This document shows positions 1 to 6,288 of a stretch of DNA of 12,008 bases, piece after piece. This DNA comes from Azospirillum sp. 47_25. Its GTDB lineage: Bacteria > Pseudomonadota > Alphaproteobacteria > RF32 > CAG-239. The stretch covers positions 1-12,008 of the forward strand of contig MNTU01000003.1 of NCBI GenBank assembly GCA_001917125.1, in the 5' to 3' direction. The notes under the pieces were generated by a model that was not told the DNA's origin, did not search any database, and worked only from the letters and a program-made list of their open reading frames with translations. The position numbers were made by a program, and so were the translations under genes. The first letter of the stretch is position 1. The number at the start of each line of letters is the position of its first letter.

Positions 1-1
1 C

Positions 2-661
2 CCCAATCCCGTCTCAACTCCGTACGGCTGTGAAACTTATTATGCCGCTCCTTGCGGAAGCGTCTGCAAGAAAGCCTATGCCGACAACTGCCGCAACCGG
101 ACTGCGGTTCAAACCCCGTATGGCTGCGAGAAATCTTTTGCTGACTGTTCCTCCAAATGCGAAAAGGCTTATTCCGATAATTGCAGAAACCGCAATGCTG
201 TCTCCGCGCCTTACGGCTGCCAGCAGGTTTACGGCGACTGCCAGTCAAAGTGCGAAGTGGCTTATCCGGACAACTGTCATAACCGGATCGCGGCAATCGC
301 CTCTTGTCCGGCAAACGCGACCTGCTCTTATTTTGCCGACTGTGCTGCCAAAATTCAATCCTGGACCTGTAACTCAGGTTATGTAAAGTCCGGTAACTCT
401 TGCGTAAAATCTTGTACCCCCAGCTGCACCAATCAGAGTAACTGTTCTTGGGGCTCCACGACTGTCAGTGACGGCTGCGGTGGAACTTGTGTTCAGTGTT
501 ATCCCGCTTGTCAGAGAGGATATAAGTATAACTTTTCAAGTGCCGATTGTTATGTCAGACCGGCCAAATATATCTGGCAGTCTTCCAATCCGAACTGCGG
601 AAAATGTGAATGTGATAACAGATGCACCAGACCGCCTTGTCCAGTTTGTTCTTATATCTGA
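2..661 (+). CDS. Cysteine-rich tandem-repeat protein, 5' end missing
   Basis: The reading frame is open from the first bases of the window to a TGA at 659-661, so only the last 219 residues are seen. The first part holds three tandem repeats of 32, 31 and 31 residues (nt 17-112, 113-205, 206-298). Each begins T/A-P-Y-G-C and contains A-Y-x-D-N-C-x-N-R. Units 2 and 3 share the spacing C-x6-C-x3-C-x7-C. A diverged cysteine segment follows, then a C-x3-C...D-G-C-G-G-T-C module of a kind seen in extracellular bacterial proteins, and a tail ending C-P-V-C-S-Y-I. The density of paired cysteines suggests a disulfide-rich, exported or surface protein, but the N-terminus and any signal peptide are outside the window. 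I recognise no enzyme domain. Function is unknown; adhesion or surface structure is a guess. A bidirectional terminator follows 23 nt after the stop. Confidence 0.8.
   Translation, partial: PNPVSTPYGCETYYAAPCGSVCKKAYADNCRNRTAVQTPYGCEKSFADCSSKCEKAYSDNCRNRNAVSAPYGCQQVYGDCQSKCEVAYPDNCHNRIAAIASCPANATCSYFADCAAKIQSWTCNSGYVKSGNSCVKSCTPSCTNQSNCSWGSTTVSDGCGGTCVQCYPACQRGYKYNFSSADCYVRPAKYIWQSSNPNCGKCECDNRCTRPPCPVCSYI
17..298 (+). repeat. Three tandem 93-96-bp coding repeats
   Basis: Three consecutive in-frame units (17-112, 113-205, 206-298) encode 32, 31 and 31 residues with conserved P-Y-G-C at the start and D-N-C-x-N-R near the end. DNA identity between units is moderate, with many synonymous changes, so the array looks old and maintained by protein-level selection rather than recently amplified. 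More copies may lie upstream of the window. Confidence 0.8.
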
Positions 662-684
662 TTGTCCGGAAAGGCACGGATAAG

Positions 685-714
685 AAAAATCCCCTCGGTT
701 GAGGGGATTTTTTT
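685..714. terminator. Bidirectional intrinsic terminator
   Basis: A 12-bp stem (685-696 with 701-712) closes a GGTT loop and is followed by a run of T on the + strand. On the - strand the complement of the A run at 685-689 gives a U tract. It sits between the convergent cysteine-rich gene (ends 661) and lipoprotein gene (ends 718), so it can serve both. Confidence 0.85.
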
Positions 715-717
715 GAA

Positions 718-1173
718 TTAGTTCGGAATGATTCTTGCCGGATTGCCGAAAATAATCTGACAGCGCTGACCGGGATTTAACAGGACATCAGCCCCTTGAG
801 TGGTGGAAACGGTGTTGCCGTTATCCAGCCGGACAATATATTCGTATCCCTGCTGTGAGGTCAGCCCTTCCTGTGCCGCATTGCCGGCAAAACCGCCGAG
901 AATGGCACCGCCGACCGCCCCCAACAGATGCGCCGTGTTGCCGCCGCCGATCTGCGAACCGGCAATACCGCCGGCAATGCCGCCGATAGCCGTTCCGGCG
1001 CCGTTTTGGGTTGAAACCTTAATCGGGCGGACGGAAACCACCGTGCAACCCTGTGCCTGACTGACCTGGCCGACCGAGCCGGTGCTGTAATAATTTGAAT
1101 CGATATCGCTGGCACAGCCTGCGATTCCCGCAGCAGTTAACGGCAGAGCCAGTAAAAGAGCATATTTGTTCAT
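718..1173 (-). CDS. Glycine-zipper 2TM lipoprotein (SlyB / 17-kDa antigen type)
   Basis: This is a 151-residue outer-membrane lipoprotein candidate. Residues 1-19 are a lipoprotein signal peptide ending in the lipobox I-A-G-C, with Cys20 as the expected lipidated residue. The middle carries a long glycine zipper (G-G-I-A-G-G-I-A-G and G-A-V-G-G-A-I-L-G-G-F-A-G), typical of the Rickettsia 17-kDa surface antigen/SlyB/Pcp group. The C-terminal part is a short beta-rich domain. Such proteins sit in the outer membrane and are linked to envelope integrity; the exact job is unknown. The start at 1173 is chosen because AGGAG lies 5 nt upstream. An in-frame ATG at 1221 would lie upstream of the -10 box at 1211-1216 and so outside the likely mRNA. 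It is transcribed divergently from asnS. Confidence 0.88.
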   Translation of the reverse strand: MNKYALLLALPLTAAGIAGCASDIDSNYYSTGSVGQVSQAQGCTVVSVRPIKVSTQNGAGTAIGGIAGGIAGSQIGGGNTAHLLGAVGGAILGGFAGNAAQEGLTSQQGYEYIVRLDNGNTVSTTQGADVLLNPGQRCQIIFGNPARIIPN

Positions 1174-1210
1174 GGTGTCTCCTTTCGGAAAAATTAAAAA
1201 GCTGAGACTA

Positions 1211-1238
1211 TATTTATCCATAGATTATGATTTGTCAA
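1211..1238 (-). promoter_or_regulatory. Sigma-70-type promoter for the lipoprotein gene
   Basis: On the - strand, a perfect TTGACA (1233-1238) is followed after 16 nt by TAAATA (1211-1216). Transcription would start near 1204, giving a leader of about 30 nt before the ATG at 1173. It lies back-to-back with the asnS promoter. Confidence 0.65.
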
Positions 1239-1241
1239 TGC

Positions 1242-1270
1242 TGGACAATTAAAGATAAGTGATATATATT
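1242..1270 (+). promoter_or_regulatory. Sigma-70-type promoter for asnS
   Basis: TGGACA (1242-1247) and TATATT (1265-1270) are separated by 17 nt. The predicted start near 1277 leaves a leader of about 62 nt, which contains a short GC-rich inverted repeat (1279-1283 with 1292-1296). Its -35 is only 3 nt from the divergent lipoprotein -35, so the two promoters may compete. Confidence 0.55.
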
Positions 1271-1339
1271 CACCTCTGCGGCGGTTTTAAGCGCCGGTAA
1301 TAACAATAAAAATAAGGTAATAATTGAGGAAAGTTTAAG

Positions 1340-2728
1340 ATGCTTAAAAGGACTAAAATTGTCAGTCTGCTTGAGGCTGACCAACCAATCGAAAAAGTAT
1401 TGGTTAAAGGCTGGGTCAGAACCCGCCGGGATGCAAAAGATTTTTCGTTTATTGAATTAAACGACGGTTCATCTCTTAAAAATATCCAGATTATTGCCAA
1501 TAATAATTTAAGCAACTATGAAGAAGTCAAAAAAATCACCACCGGTTCTTCGCTGGCGGTAACCGGCGCCTTGGTTGAATCCAAGGGCGGCAATCAGAAA
1601 TATGAAATTGTTGCCGGAGAAATTGAAATTTATTCTCTGGCACCGGATGACTTCCCCCTGCAGAAAAAGAAACACACCGACGAATATTTGCGGACGATTG
1701 CTCATCTGCGGCCGCGCACCAACAAATACGGTGCGGCTTTCCGTGTTCGTTCGGAATTGTCTTTTGCCATACACAAATTTTTTAACGACCGCGGTTTCCG
1801 CTATGTCCATACGCCGATTATCACCGGTTCGGACTGCGAGGGTGCCGGCGAAATGTTTCAGGTCACCACTTTGGATTTGAACAATGTGCCCAAACTGCCC
1901 GACGGTTCGGTTGACTACAGCAAGGACTTTTTCGGCAAAGCTGCCCATTTGACGGTTTCCGGTCAGCTGAACGGCGAAATGTATGCGCTGGGTCTGGGAG
2001 ATATTTATACCTTCGGCCCAACATTCCGCGCCGAGAATTCCAACACCACCCGCCACGCTGCGGAATTTTGGATGATTGAGCCGGAAATGGCTTTTGCCGA
2101 CATTTATGACGATATGGATTTGGCTGAAGATATGGTGCGCACCTGCGTCAAGCATGTGATGGACAAATGCCCTGATGATTTGGCGCTGTTTGACAAGTTT
2201 GTCGAACCGGGGCTGATTGCCAAACTGCAGAACATCGTTGACAACGGTTTTGCCCGCATCACTTATGCCGAGGCAATCGATATCATGAAGAAATCCGGAC
2301 ACAAATTTGAATATGAACCGAAATTCGGTATCGATATGCAGACCGAACACGAGCGCTACCTCGCCGAAACCCATTTCAAACGCCCGGTTATCGTTCGCGA
2401 CTACCCCAAAGAAATCAAGGCTTTCTATATGCGGCTGAACGATGACGGCCGGACTGTTGCCGCGATGGATGTTTTGGTGCCGGGTATCGGGGAAATGATC
2501 GGCGGGTCTCAGCGTGAGGAACGTTATGATGTTCTGGTACAAAAAATTAAGGAAATGGGAATGAAGGTTGAAGACTATGCCTGGTATCTCGATTCCCGCA
2601 AATACGGTTCCGTGCCGCATGCCGGTTTCGGACTGGGGTTTGAGCGTATGATGATGCTGGTGACCGGCATCGGCAACATCCGCGATGTTATTCCTTTTCC
2701 GAGAACCCCGAACAGTATTAACTTCTGA
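1340..2728 (+). CDS. asnS: Asparaginyl-tRNA synthetase
   Basis: Cytoplasmic class II (subclass IIb) aminoacyl-tRNA synthetase that charges tRNA-Asn with asparagine using ATP. It is 462 residues against 466 in E. coli and alignable from end to end from memory. The N-terminal OB-fold that reads the anticodon is at about residues 18-100 (G-W-V-R-T-R-R-D). The catalytic core has the AsnRS-type block E-G-A-G-E-M-F, motif 2 with F-R-A-E at 229-232 followed by N-S-N-T-T-R-H, and motif 3 G-F-G-L-G-F-E-R at 429-436. The N-S-N and G-G-S-Q-R-E-E-R signatures favour AsnRS over AspRS. GAGGAAAG lies just upstream of the ATG. The next gene starts 16 nt after the stop, suggesting one transcript. Many alphaproteobacteria lack this enzyme and make Asn-tRNA by transamidation, so its presence is informative. 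Confidence 0.97.
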   Translation: MLKRTKIVSLLEADQPIEKVLVKGWVRTRRDAKDFSFIELNDGSSLKNIQIIANNNLSNYEEVKKITTGSSLAVTGALVESKGGNQKYEIVAGEIEIYSLAPDDFPLQKKKHTDEYLRTIAHLRPRTNKYGAAFRVRSELSFAIHKFFNDRGFRYVHTPIITGSDCEGAGEMFQVTTLDLNNVPKLPDGSVDYSKDFFGKAAHLTVSGQLNGEMYALGLGDIYTFGPTFRAENSNTTRHAAEFWMIEPEMAFADIYDDMDLAEDMVRTCVKHVMDKCPDDLALFDKFVEPGLIAKLQNIVDNGFARITYAEAIDIMKKSGHKFEYEPKFGIDMQTEHERYLAETHFKRPVIVRDYPKEIKAFYMRLNDDGRTVAAMDVLVPGIGEMIGGSQREERYDVLVQKIKEMGMKVEDYAWYLDSRKYGSVPHAGFGLGFERMMMLVTGIGNIRDVIPFPRTPNSINF

Positions 2729-2744
2729 GACAGGAGAAACGTTG

Positions 2745-3392
2745 ATGCGCAAATTGTTGGTTTGGGCCGCCGCGGCCGTCATGTGGAGCACTCAGGGATG
2801 GGCCTCGGGTGAACCTCCGGCGGATAAGGCCGTGCCCGAACCGGCAGTTGCCGCCGAAGACGCGTCAAACGAAATTACCGGTATCGGAGCCGAACCTTTG
2901 GAGGCCCGGGATGAGGACAAAACGGCGGAACCGGACGTTATCGCGGCACCGGAAGTTGAAAGCTATGTTGAAAAGGGCCCTGAATTAAACCTTCCGCCCT
3001 GCGATGACAAAAAACTGGCCGCTTTGGTTATGGCAAAGGTTGCCGAATATCAAGGGCAGCATCCTGTTTCCGGCATTCTCGAAAAACGCCGTCAGGCTCT
3101 GTTGCTCAAAAATCTGAAAAACTTTTCCGAAGTTCCGGTTGATAATTTTACCTCGCGGCAGAATTATAATGTTGCCAACCGCCTGCTGATGACCAAAATC
3201 AATAACGGGCTGGACAACGACCAGATTCGCCTCTGCAAAAATGACGGCTACGGCAAAGCTGCGGATATTTATTTGCTGCTTTATCCCCACGGTCTTGATA
3301 TTCGGGTCGTGATAATCAATTTGGTGGCCGCGGAAGACCCTAAAGAAGAATTTTTTATCATCTATCCTTCAATTTTTAACAGAGGATATTGA
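2745..3392 (+). CDS. Secreted protein of unknown function
   Basis: A 215-residue protein with a short, clear signal peptide: basic M-R-K, a hydrophobic stretch to about residue 16, and likely cleavage after Ala20. Residues 21-80 are rich in Ala, Pro, Glu and Asp and look disordered. Residues 86-215 look folded, with two cysteines (Cys86, Cys164) that could pair, a basic helical segment and a C-terminal beta-like part rich in I, V and Y. I recognise no family. The ATG at 2745 is preferred because AGGAG lies 8 nt upstream and it gives a proper signal peptide; an ATG at 2685 would overlap asnS and put 20 polar residues ahead of the signal. It probably shares the asnS transcript. The likely location is the periplasm. 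Confidence 0.7.
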   Translation: MRKLLVWAAAAVMWSTQGWASGEPPADKAVPEPAVAAEDASNEITGIGAEPLEARDEDKTAEPDVIAAPEVESYVEKGPELNLPPCDDKKLAALVMAKVAEYQGQHPVSGILEKRRQALLLKNLKNFSEVPVDNFTSRQNYNVANRLLMTKINNGLDNDQIRLCKNDGYGKAADIYLLLYPHGLDIRVVIINLVAAEDPKEEFFIIYPSIFNRGY

Positions 3393-3417
3393 TTATATTT
3401 AAAAAAAGGAATAATAT
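3389..3417 (+). promoter_or_regulatory. Sigma-70-type promoter for rpoH
   Basis: TTGATT (3389-3394) and TAATAT (3412-3417) are spaced by exactly 17 nt. The -35 box overlaps the stop codon of the preceding gene. Transcription would begin near 3424, giving a leader of about 77 nt that carries the hairpin at 3431-3454. Confidence 0.55.
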
Positions 3418-3430
3418 CTTTTGCCGGAAA

Positions 3431-3454
3431 GGTTGATATAAACGAATATCAATC
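3431..3454 (+). promoter_or_regulatory. Hairpin/palindrome in the rpoH leader
   Basis: Arms 3431-3439 and 3446-3454 pair over 9 bp (one G-U) around a 6-nt loop. The inner seven pairs form a perfect palindrome in DNA. No T run follows, so it is not a terminator. The left arm lies in AAGGTTGA (3429-3436), which recurs exactly at 3486-3493 over the likely ribosome-binding site, so the right arm could pair with either copy. It may be an RNA switch or a protein operator; the sequence alone does not decide. Confidence 0.5.
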
Positions 3455-3500
3455 CTATATCTGACAACAGAGTGTTCACAGAAAGAAGGTTGAATAATTT

Positions 3501-4394
3501 ATGGCTGAAAATACAAATGTAATGGTTGTTAACAACAACGCTAAATTACCTTTGGTTATCGAGGAAAACAGCTTATTTGCCTATTTTGAAAAAATTAAAA
3601 AATTCCCTGTCTTGACCGAAAGCGAAGAACACGGCCTGATTACCGATTTTAAGCAAAACGGCAATCTTGCCGCCGCTCAGAAACTGATTACGTCTCATCT
3701 GCGACTGGCCGCCAAAATCGCGCTGACTTACCGCCGTTACGGTCTGCCGCTGGCGGATATCGTTTCCGAAGCCAATATCGGTCTGATGCAGGCTGTGAAA
3801 AAGTTTGACTTGGATAAGAAAGTTCGTCTGTCCACCTATGCAATTTGGTGGATTAAGGCGGCCATAAACGACTATATCCTGCGTTCCTGGTCTTTGGTAA
3901 AAATCGGAACCGTCGCCGCTCAGAAAAAACTGTTTTACAATCTGAGCCGGATTAAGGCGCGTCTCGGCCTGTATGAAAACAAGGCTCTTGAACCGGCCGT
4001 TGTCAAAAAAATTGCTGACGAGCTGGTGGTTGACGAGCAGGACGTTGTTGAAATGAACCAGCGTATCGGCGGCGATAAGTCGTTAAACGTTATGGCCGGA
4101 GACGACGGTACGCAGGAGCAGATTGATTTTCTGGTTGACAACCGGCAGAATATTGAAGCTCGGCTTGCCAACAAGGAAGAAGCTGCCCGCAAGCAGAAAA
4201 TTCTTCAGAATTGTCTGGCTAAGTTGAACGAACGCGAGCGTTTGATTATTAAAAGCCGGATGCTGACCGATGAGCCGGTTACGCTTGAAGAACTGGGTGC
4301 CAAACTGGGAATAAGCCGCGAACGCGTCCGCCAGATTGAGAAAAAAGCCTTTGAGCATCTTTCTTCGCTGGTAAAGCTTGCATTGCAGGCTTAA
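3501..4394 (+). CDS. rpoH: RNA polymerase sigma-32 factor RpoH
   Basis: Heat-shock sigma factor of 297 residues that directs RNA polymerase to chaperone and protease genes. Region 2 spans about residues 55-130 (E-A-N-I-G-L-M-Q-A-V-K-K-F-D and S-T-Y-A-I-W-W-I-K), covering core binding and -10 recognition. The RpoH box, diagnostic of sigma-32, is at 141-152 (Q-K-K-L-F-Y-N-L). Region 4.2, the helix-turn-helix that reads the -35, is at about 258-287 (L-G-I-S-R-E-R-V-R-Q-I-E). The ATG follows AAGG by 11 nt, a rather long spacing that fits possible translational control. Alphaproteobacteria often carry several rpoH paralogues, and I cannot tell which this is. No terminator is visible right after the stop; the -35 box of the next promoter overlaps the gene's end. 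Confidence 0.95.
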   Translation: MAENTNVMVVNNNAKLPLVIEENSLFAYFEKIKKFPVLTESEEHGLITDFKQNGNLAAAQKLITSHLRLAAKIALTYRRYGLPLADIVSEANIGLMQAVKKFDLDKKVRLSTYAIWWIKAAINDYILRSWSLVKIGTVAAQKKLFYNLSRIKARLGLYENKALEPAVVKKIADELVVDEQDVVEMNQRIGGDKSLNVMAGDDGTQEQIDFLVDNRQNIEARLANKEEAARKQKILQNCLAKLNERERLIIKSRMLTDEPVTLEELGAKLGISRERVRQIEKKAFEHLSSLVKLALQA

Positions 4395-4406
4395 ATCTGT
4401 TATAAT
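4378..4406 (+). promoter_or_regulatory. Strong extended -10 promoter for the 63-residue ORF
   Basis: TTGCAT (4378-4383), 17-nt spacer, then a consensus TATAAT (4401-4406) preceded by TG one base upstream (TGTTATAAT), which makes an extended -10. Expected start is near 4413, about 26 nt before the ATG at 4439. By consensus match it is the best promoter in the window. The -35 lies inside the last codons of rpoH. Confidence 0.75.
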
Positions 4407-4438
4407 AATATCCCAGCAACCCCCCGGAGGTCATTTAA

Positions 4439-4630
4439 ATGGACGCACATCTGACAATTGACAATCAGAAAGGCTTTATGTATCAGGGCCGCTTTTCGGC
4501 GATTCTTGAAACAGAGCCGTTGCGTGAAAAAATTGCCGCCCATTTGAAAACCGTCCGCGGGGAGAAAGATGAAGAAGCGTACGATATGCCTCTGCATGAA
4601 AAGGCGTCCGATTCCCGTCTGCGTAATTAA
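4439..4630 (+). CDS. Small hypothetical protein, 63 residues
   Basis: A short charged protein with no signal peptide, no membrane segment and no cysteine, so probably cytoplasmic. The middle looks helical (about residues 18-45) and the last 20 residues are polar and likely disordered. I recognise no family. Evidence that it is a real gene is contextual: a GGAGG ribosome site 8 nt before the ATG, a near-consensus extended -10 promoter 26 nt before that, and an intrinsic terminator starting 15 nt after the stop. The unit is thus a compact transcript of about 260 nt between rpoH and prmC, a place where many alphaproteobacteria have prfA before prmC. High expression is inferred from the promoter. 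A dual-function or regulatory RNA is the alternative. Confidence 0.72.
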   Translation: MDAHLTIDNQKGFMYQGRFSAILETEPLREKIAAHLKTVRGEKDEEAYDMPLHEKASDSRLRN

Positions 4631-4644
4631 ATTTGCTGAAACGG

Positions 4645-4671
4645 TGCCTTTCTTCGCGAGAGGTATTTTTT
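4645..4671 (+). terminator. Intrinsic terminator after the small ORF
   Basis: An 8-bp stem (4645-4652 with 4658-4665, two G-U pairs) with a 5-nt loop is followed directly by six T (4666-4671). It closes the transcript of the 63-residue ORF and lies 18 nt before the prmC start, so prmC must be reached by read-through or by a promoter I did not find. Confidence 0.65.
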
Positions 4672-4689
4672 GTATCTGAAACGGATTCG

Positions 4690-5535
4690 ATGACATTATT
4701 GCTGAACGATATGACAAGCCGCCTTGCCGCTGCCGGAATTGAATCGCCGCGGCTGGAAGCTCGGTTGTTGCTGGGAGCGGCCTGCGGCATTTCCGCCGAT
4801 GAGGCGGTTTTGCTCCGCCGTGAACTGACTGCCGGAGAGCGGGAACGGCTCGATTCGATGCTGCGGGAACGTCTGGCTCATAAACCGATGGATAAAATTC
4901 TCGGCCGCCGGGGATTCTACAAATATGAGTTCAATGTCAGCGAAAAAGTGCTGTCGCCCCGTCCGGATACGGAAATTATTGTCGAGCAGGCCTTGAAATT
5001 GCTTGATGGTGCGATTACTCAGAATATAGCCGATTTCGGAACCGGCTCCGGCTGTATTCTGTTGTCTCTGCTGGCCGAGAACAAGCTTTGGCACGGGCAG
5101 GGGATAGATCGCTCCGCCGAAGCATTGCAGATTGCCGCGCAAAATGCCCGGGAGCTTGGACTGGAAGCACAGGTCTCTTGGCTGAATGCCAGCTGGTTTG
5201 ATGACAATCTGGCCTCGGCTTTGCGGCTGCCGCTGGATATGCTGGTTTCCAATCCGCCTTATATTCCGGTTGCGGATATTCCTGCTTTGGCACCCGAAGT
5301 AAAAGACTACGACCCATTGAGTGCGTTGGACGGCGGTGCGGACGGACTTGACCATTACCGGCAGATTGCCAGCCTGGCTCCGGCACTGCTGAAAACCGGC
5401 GGCTGGGTGGTTTTGGAAGTCGGTGTCGGCCAGGCGGAAGACGTCAGCCGCATTTTTGCCGGCAGCGGGTTGCAGCCGTTTAAAATCGTTCCCGATTTGG
5501 CGGGAATTGATAGATGTGTAATTTTGAAAAAATAA
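4690..5535 (+). CDS. prmC: Release factor glutamine methyltransferase PrmC
   Basis: SAM-dependent enzyme that N5-methylates the glutamine of the GGQ motif in release factors RF1 and RF2, raising termination efficiency. It is 281 residues, close to the E. coli length of 277. The N-terminal helical domain (about 1-85) recognises the release factor and includes E-S-P-R-L-E-A-R. Then come S-P-R-P-D-T-E, the SAM-binding loop D-F-G-T-G-S-G (115-121) and the catalytic N-P-P-Y at 188-191. The ATG at 4690 matches the family N-terminus; a TTG at 4633 would put the start upstream of a terminator hairpin. The ribosome site is weak. The gene order prmC then DUF4167 is typical of alphaproteobacteria, but prfA is not directly upstream here; rpoH and a small ORF occupy that place. 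Confidence 0.93.
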   Translation: MTLLLNDMTSRLAAAGIESPRLEARLLLGAACGISADEAVLLRRELTAGERERLDSMLRERLAHKPMDKILGRRGFYKYEFNVSEKVLSPRPDTEIIVEQALKLLDGAITQNIADFGTGSGCILLSLLAENKLWHGQGIDRSAEALQIAAQNARELGLEAQVSWLNASWFDDNLASALRLPLDMLVSNPPYIPVADIPALAPEVKDYDPLSALDGGADGLDHYRQIASLAPALLKTGGWVVLEVGVGQAEDVSRIFAGSGLQPFKIVPDLAGIDRCVILKK

Positions 5536-5536
5536 T

Positions 5537-5564
5537 TTGCATTTATAACTTTTTTAGCTATTAT
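5537..5564 (+). promoter_or_regulatory. Candidate promoter for the DUF4167 gene
   Basis: TTGCAT (5537-5542) and TATTAT (5559-5564) with a 16-nt spacer lie just after the prmC stop. The start near 5571 would give a long, AT-rich leader of about 115 nt. The match is moderate and the region is AT-rich, so chance is a real possibility. Confidence 0.35.
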
Positions 5565-5612
5565 GTGCCCATAAAATGCTCCGAAAAGTTACAGGTGCTT
5601 TTGAATTTTTCC

Positions 5613-5658
5613 AAAAACTGATTGTTTTTAATTTTACTGTGAAAATCTGAAAGATTTT
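5613..5658 (+). promoter_or_regulatory. Two AT-rich hairpins between prmC and the DUF4167 gene
   Basis: Hairpin 1 pairs 5613-5618 with 5624-5629; hairpin 2 pairs 5642-5648 with 5652-5658 around a GAA loop. Both are followed by short T-rich tracts. They may be weak terminators for prmC or leader structures for the next gene. Stems are A-T dominated, so stability is low. The remainder of 5536-5685 shows no ORF. Confidence 0.3.
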
Positions 5659-5685
5659 TCATTTAACGATTATGGTATAAAACTT

Positions 5686-6261
5686 ATGAAAAGAACAAAC
5701 AACAAATTCCGTAATAATAACTATAACAACCAAATCTATTCCTTGAATTATAAGTTTGACAGCAATTCGATTGCCGGAAAAGTCAGCGGCACCGCTCTGG
5801 ACTTGATCAAACGCTACAACGAACTGGCCAAGGAAGCGCATACCAATAACGATTATGTCAGTGCCGAGGTTTTCCGCCAGTATGCGGAGCATTATCGTAA
5901 AATCGTCACCGAAATCAACGAAAAGAAAAACCAGAATCAGAATGCCCGCAATAACAACGGCCAGCAGCCGGCCGCCGATGCTGCCGAAACGCCGGCTGAA
6001 AATGCGGTTCGTCCGGCAGAGGAGACTGTTGCGGCTCCGGCTGCGGAAGCGCCCGCCCGTCTGGCATCCGTAACGGCGATTGAAACGCCTCAGGCTGCTC
6101 CGGCAGAAGAAAAAACGATGTCGGCTGCCGCATCTGAAAAAAAATCTTTCACGGTGATTGAAATTCCTACCAGCGAAGCCCAAACTTTAAATAAAACGGA
6201 AGACGGCACTCCGGCAAAACCCAAACGCACCTATCGTCGGAAGGTTGCCGCAGCCGAATAA
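5686..6261 (+). CDS. DUF4167 domain protein
   Basis: A 191-residue protein of the alphaproteobacterial DUF4167 family. The N-terminus is Asn- and Arg-rich. It is followed by the conserved helical domain at about residues 20-85 (F-D-S-N, K-V-S-G-T-A-L-D-L-I-K-R-Y-N-E-L-A-K-E-A, then A-E-V-F-R-Q-Y-A-E-H-Y-R-K-I). Residues 88-150 are a low-complexity Ala/Pro/Glu linker. The C-terminus is basic (K-P-K-R-T-Y-R-R-K), which could bind nucleic acid; that is an inference. The molecular function is not established to my knowledge. The start lacks a good Shine-Dalgarno, and a tiny ATG-GTA-TAA frame (5672-5680) precedes it. The next gene starts 27 nt after the stop, so they likely share a transcript. Position between prmC and clpB is the common alphaproteobacterial order. 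Confidence 0.85.
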   Translation: MKRTNNKFRNNNYNNQIYSLNYKFDSNSIAGKVSGTALDLIKRYNELAKEAHTNNDYVSAEVFRQYAEHYRKIVTEINEKKNQNQNARNNNGQQPAADAAETPAENAVRPAEETVAAPAAEAPARLASVTAIETPQAAPAEEKTMSAAASEKKSFTVIEIPTSEAQTLNKTEDGTPAKPKRTYRRKVAAAE

Positions 6262-6288
6262 AACGTCACTCTCTTTACAGGAGACAAT

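Noticed and set aside
30..386. A 118-codon plus-strand frame overlapping the cysteine-rich repeats
   Set aside because: The repeat phasing and cysteine conservation are in the other plus frame (frame of position 2).
1174..1221. An upstream ATG at 1221 extending the lipoprotein by 16 residues
   Set aside because: It would lie upstream of the -10 box and place a polar stretch before the lipoprotein signal; the ATG at 1173 has a strong ribosome site.
1279..1296. GC-rich hairpin in the asnS leader as an attenuator
   Set aside because: Only 5 bp pair, no T run follows and no leader peptide with Asn codons is visible.
1508..2791. A 427-codon open frame on the minus strand opposite asnS
   Set aside because: asnS on the plus strand is unmistakable over its full length. 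The antisense frame is a by-product of codon bias, with no ribosome site or recognisable domain.
4633..4689. A TTG start that would lengthen PrmC by 19 residues
   Set aside because: The extension is encoded across the terminator hairpin, has no ribosome site, and exceeds the family's usual N-terminus.
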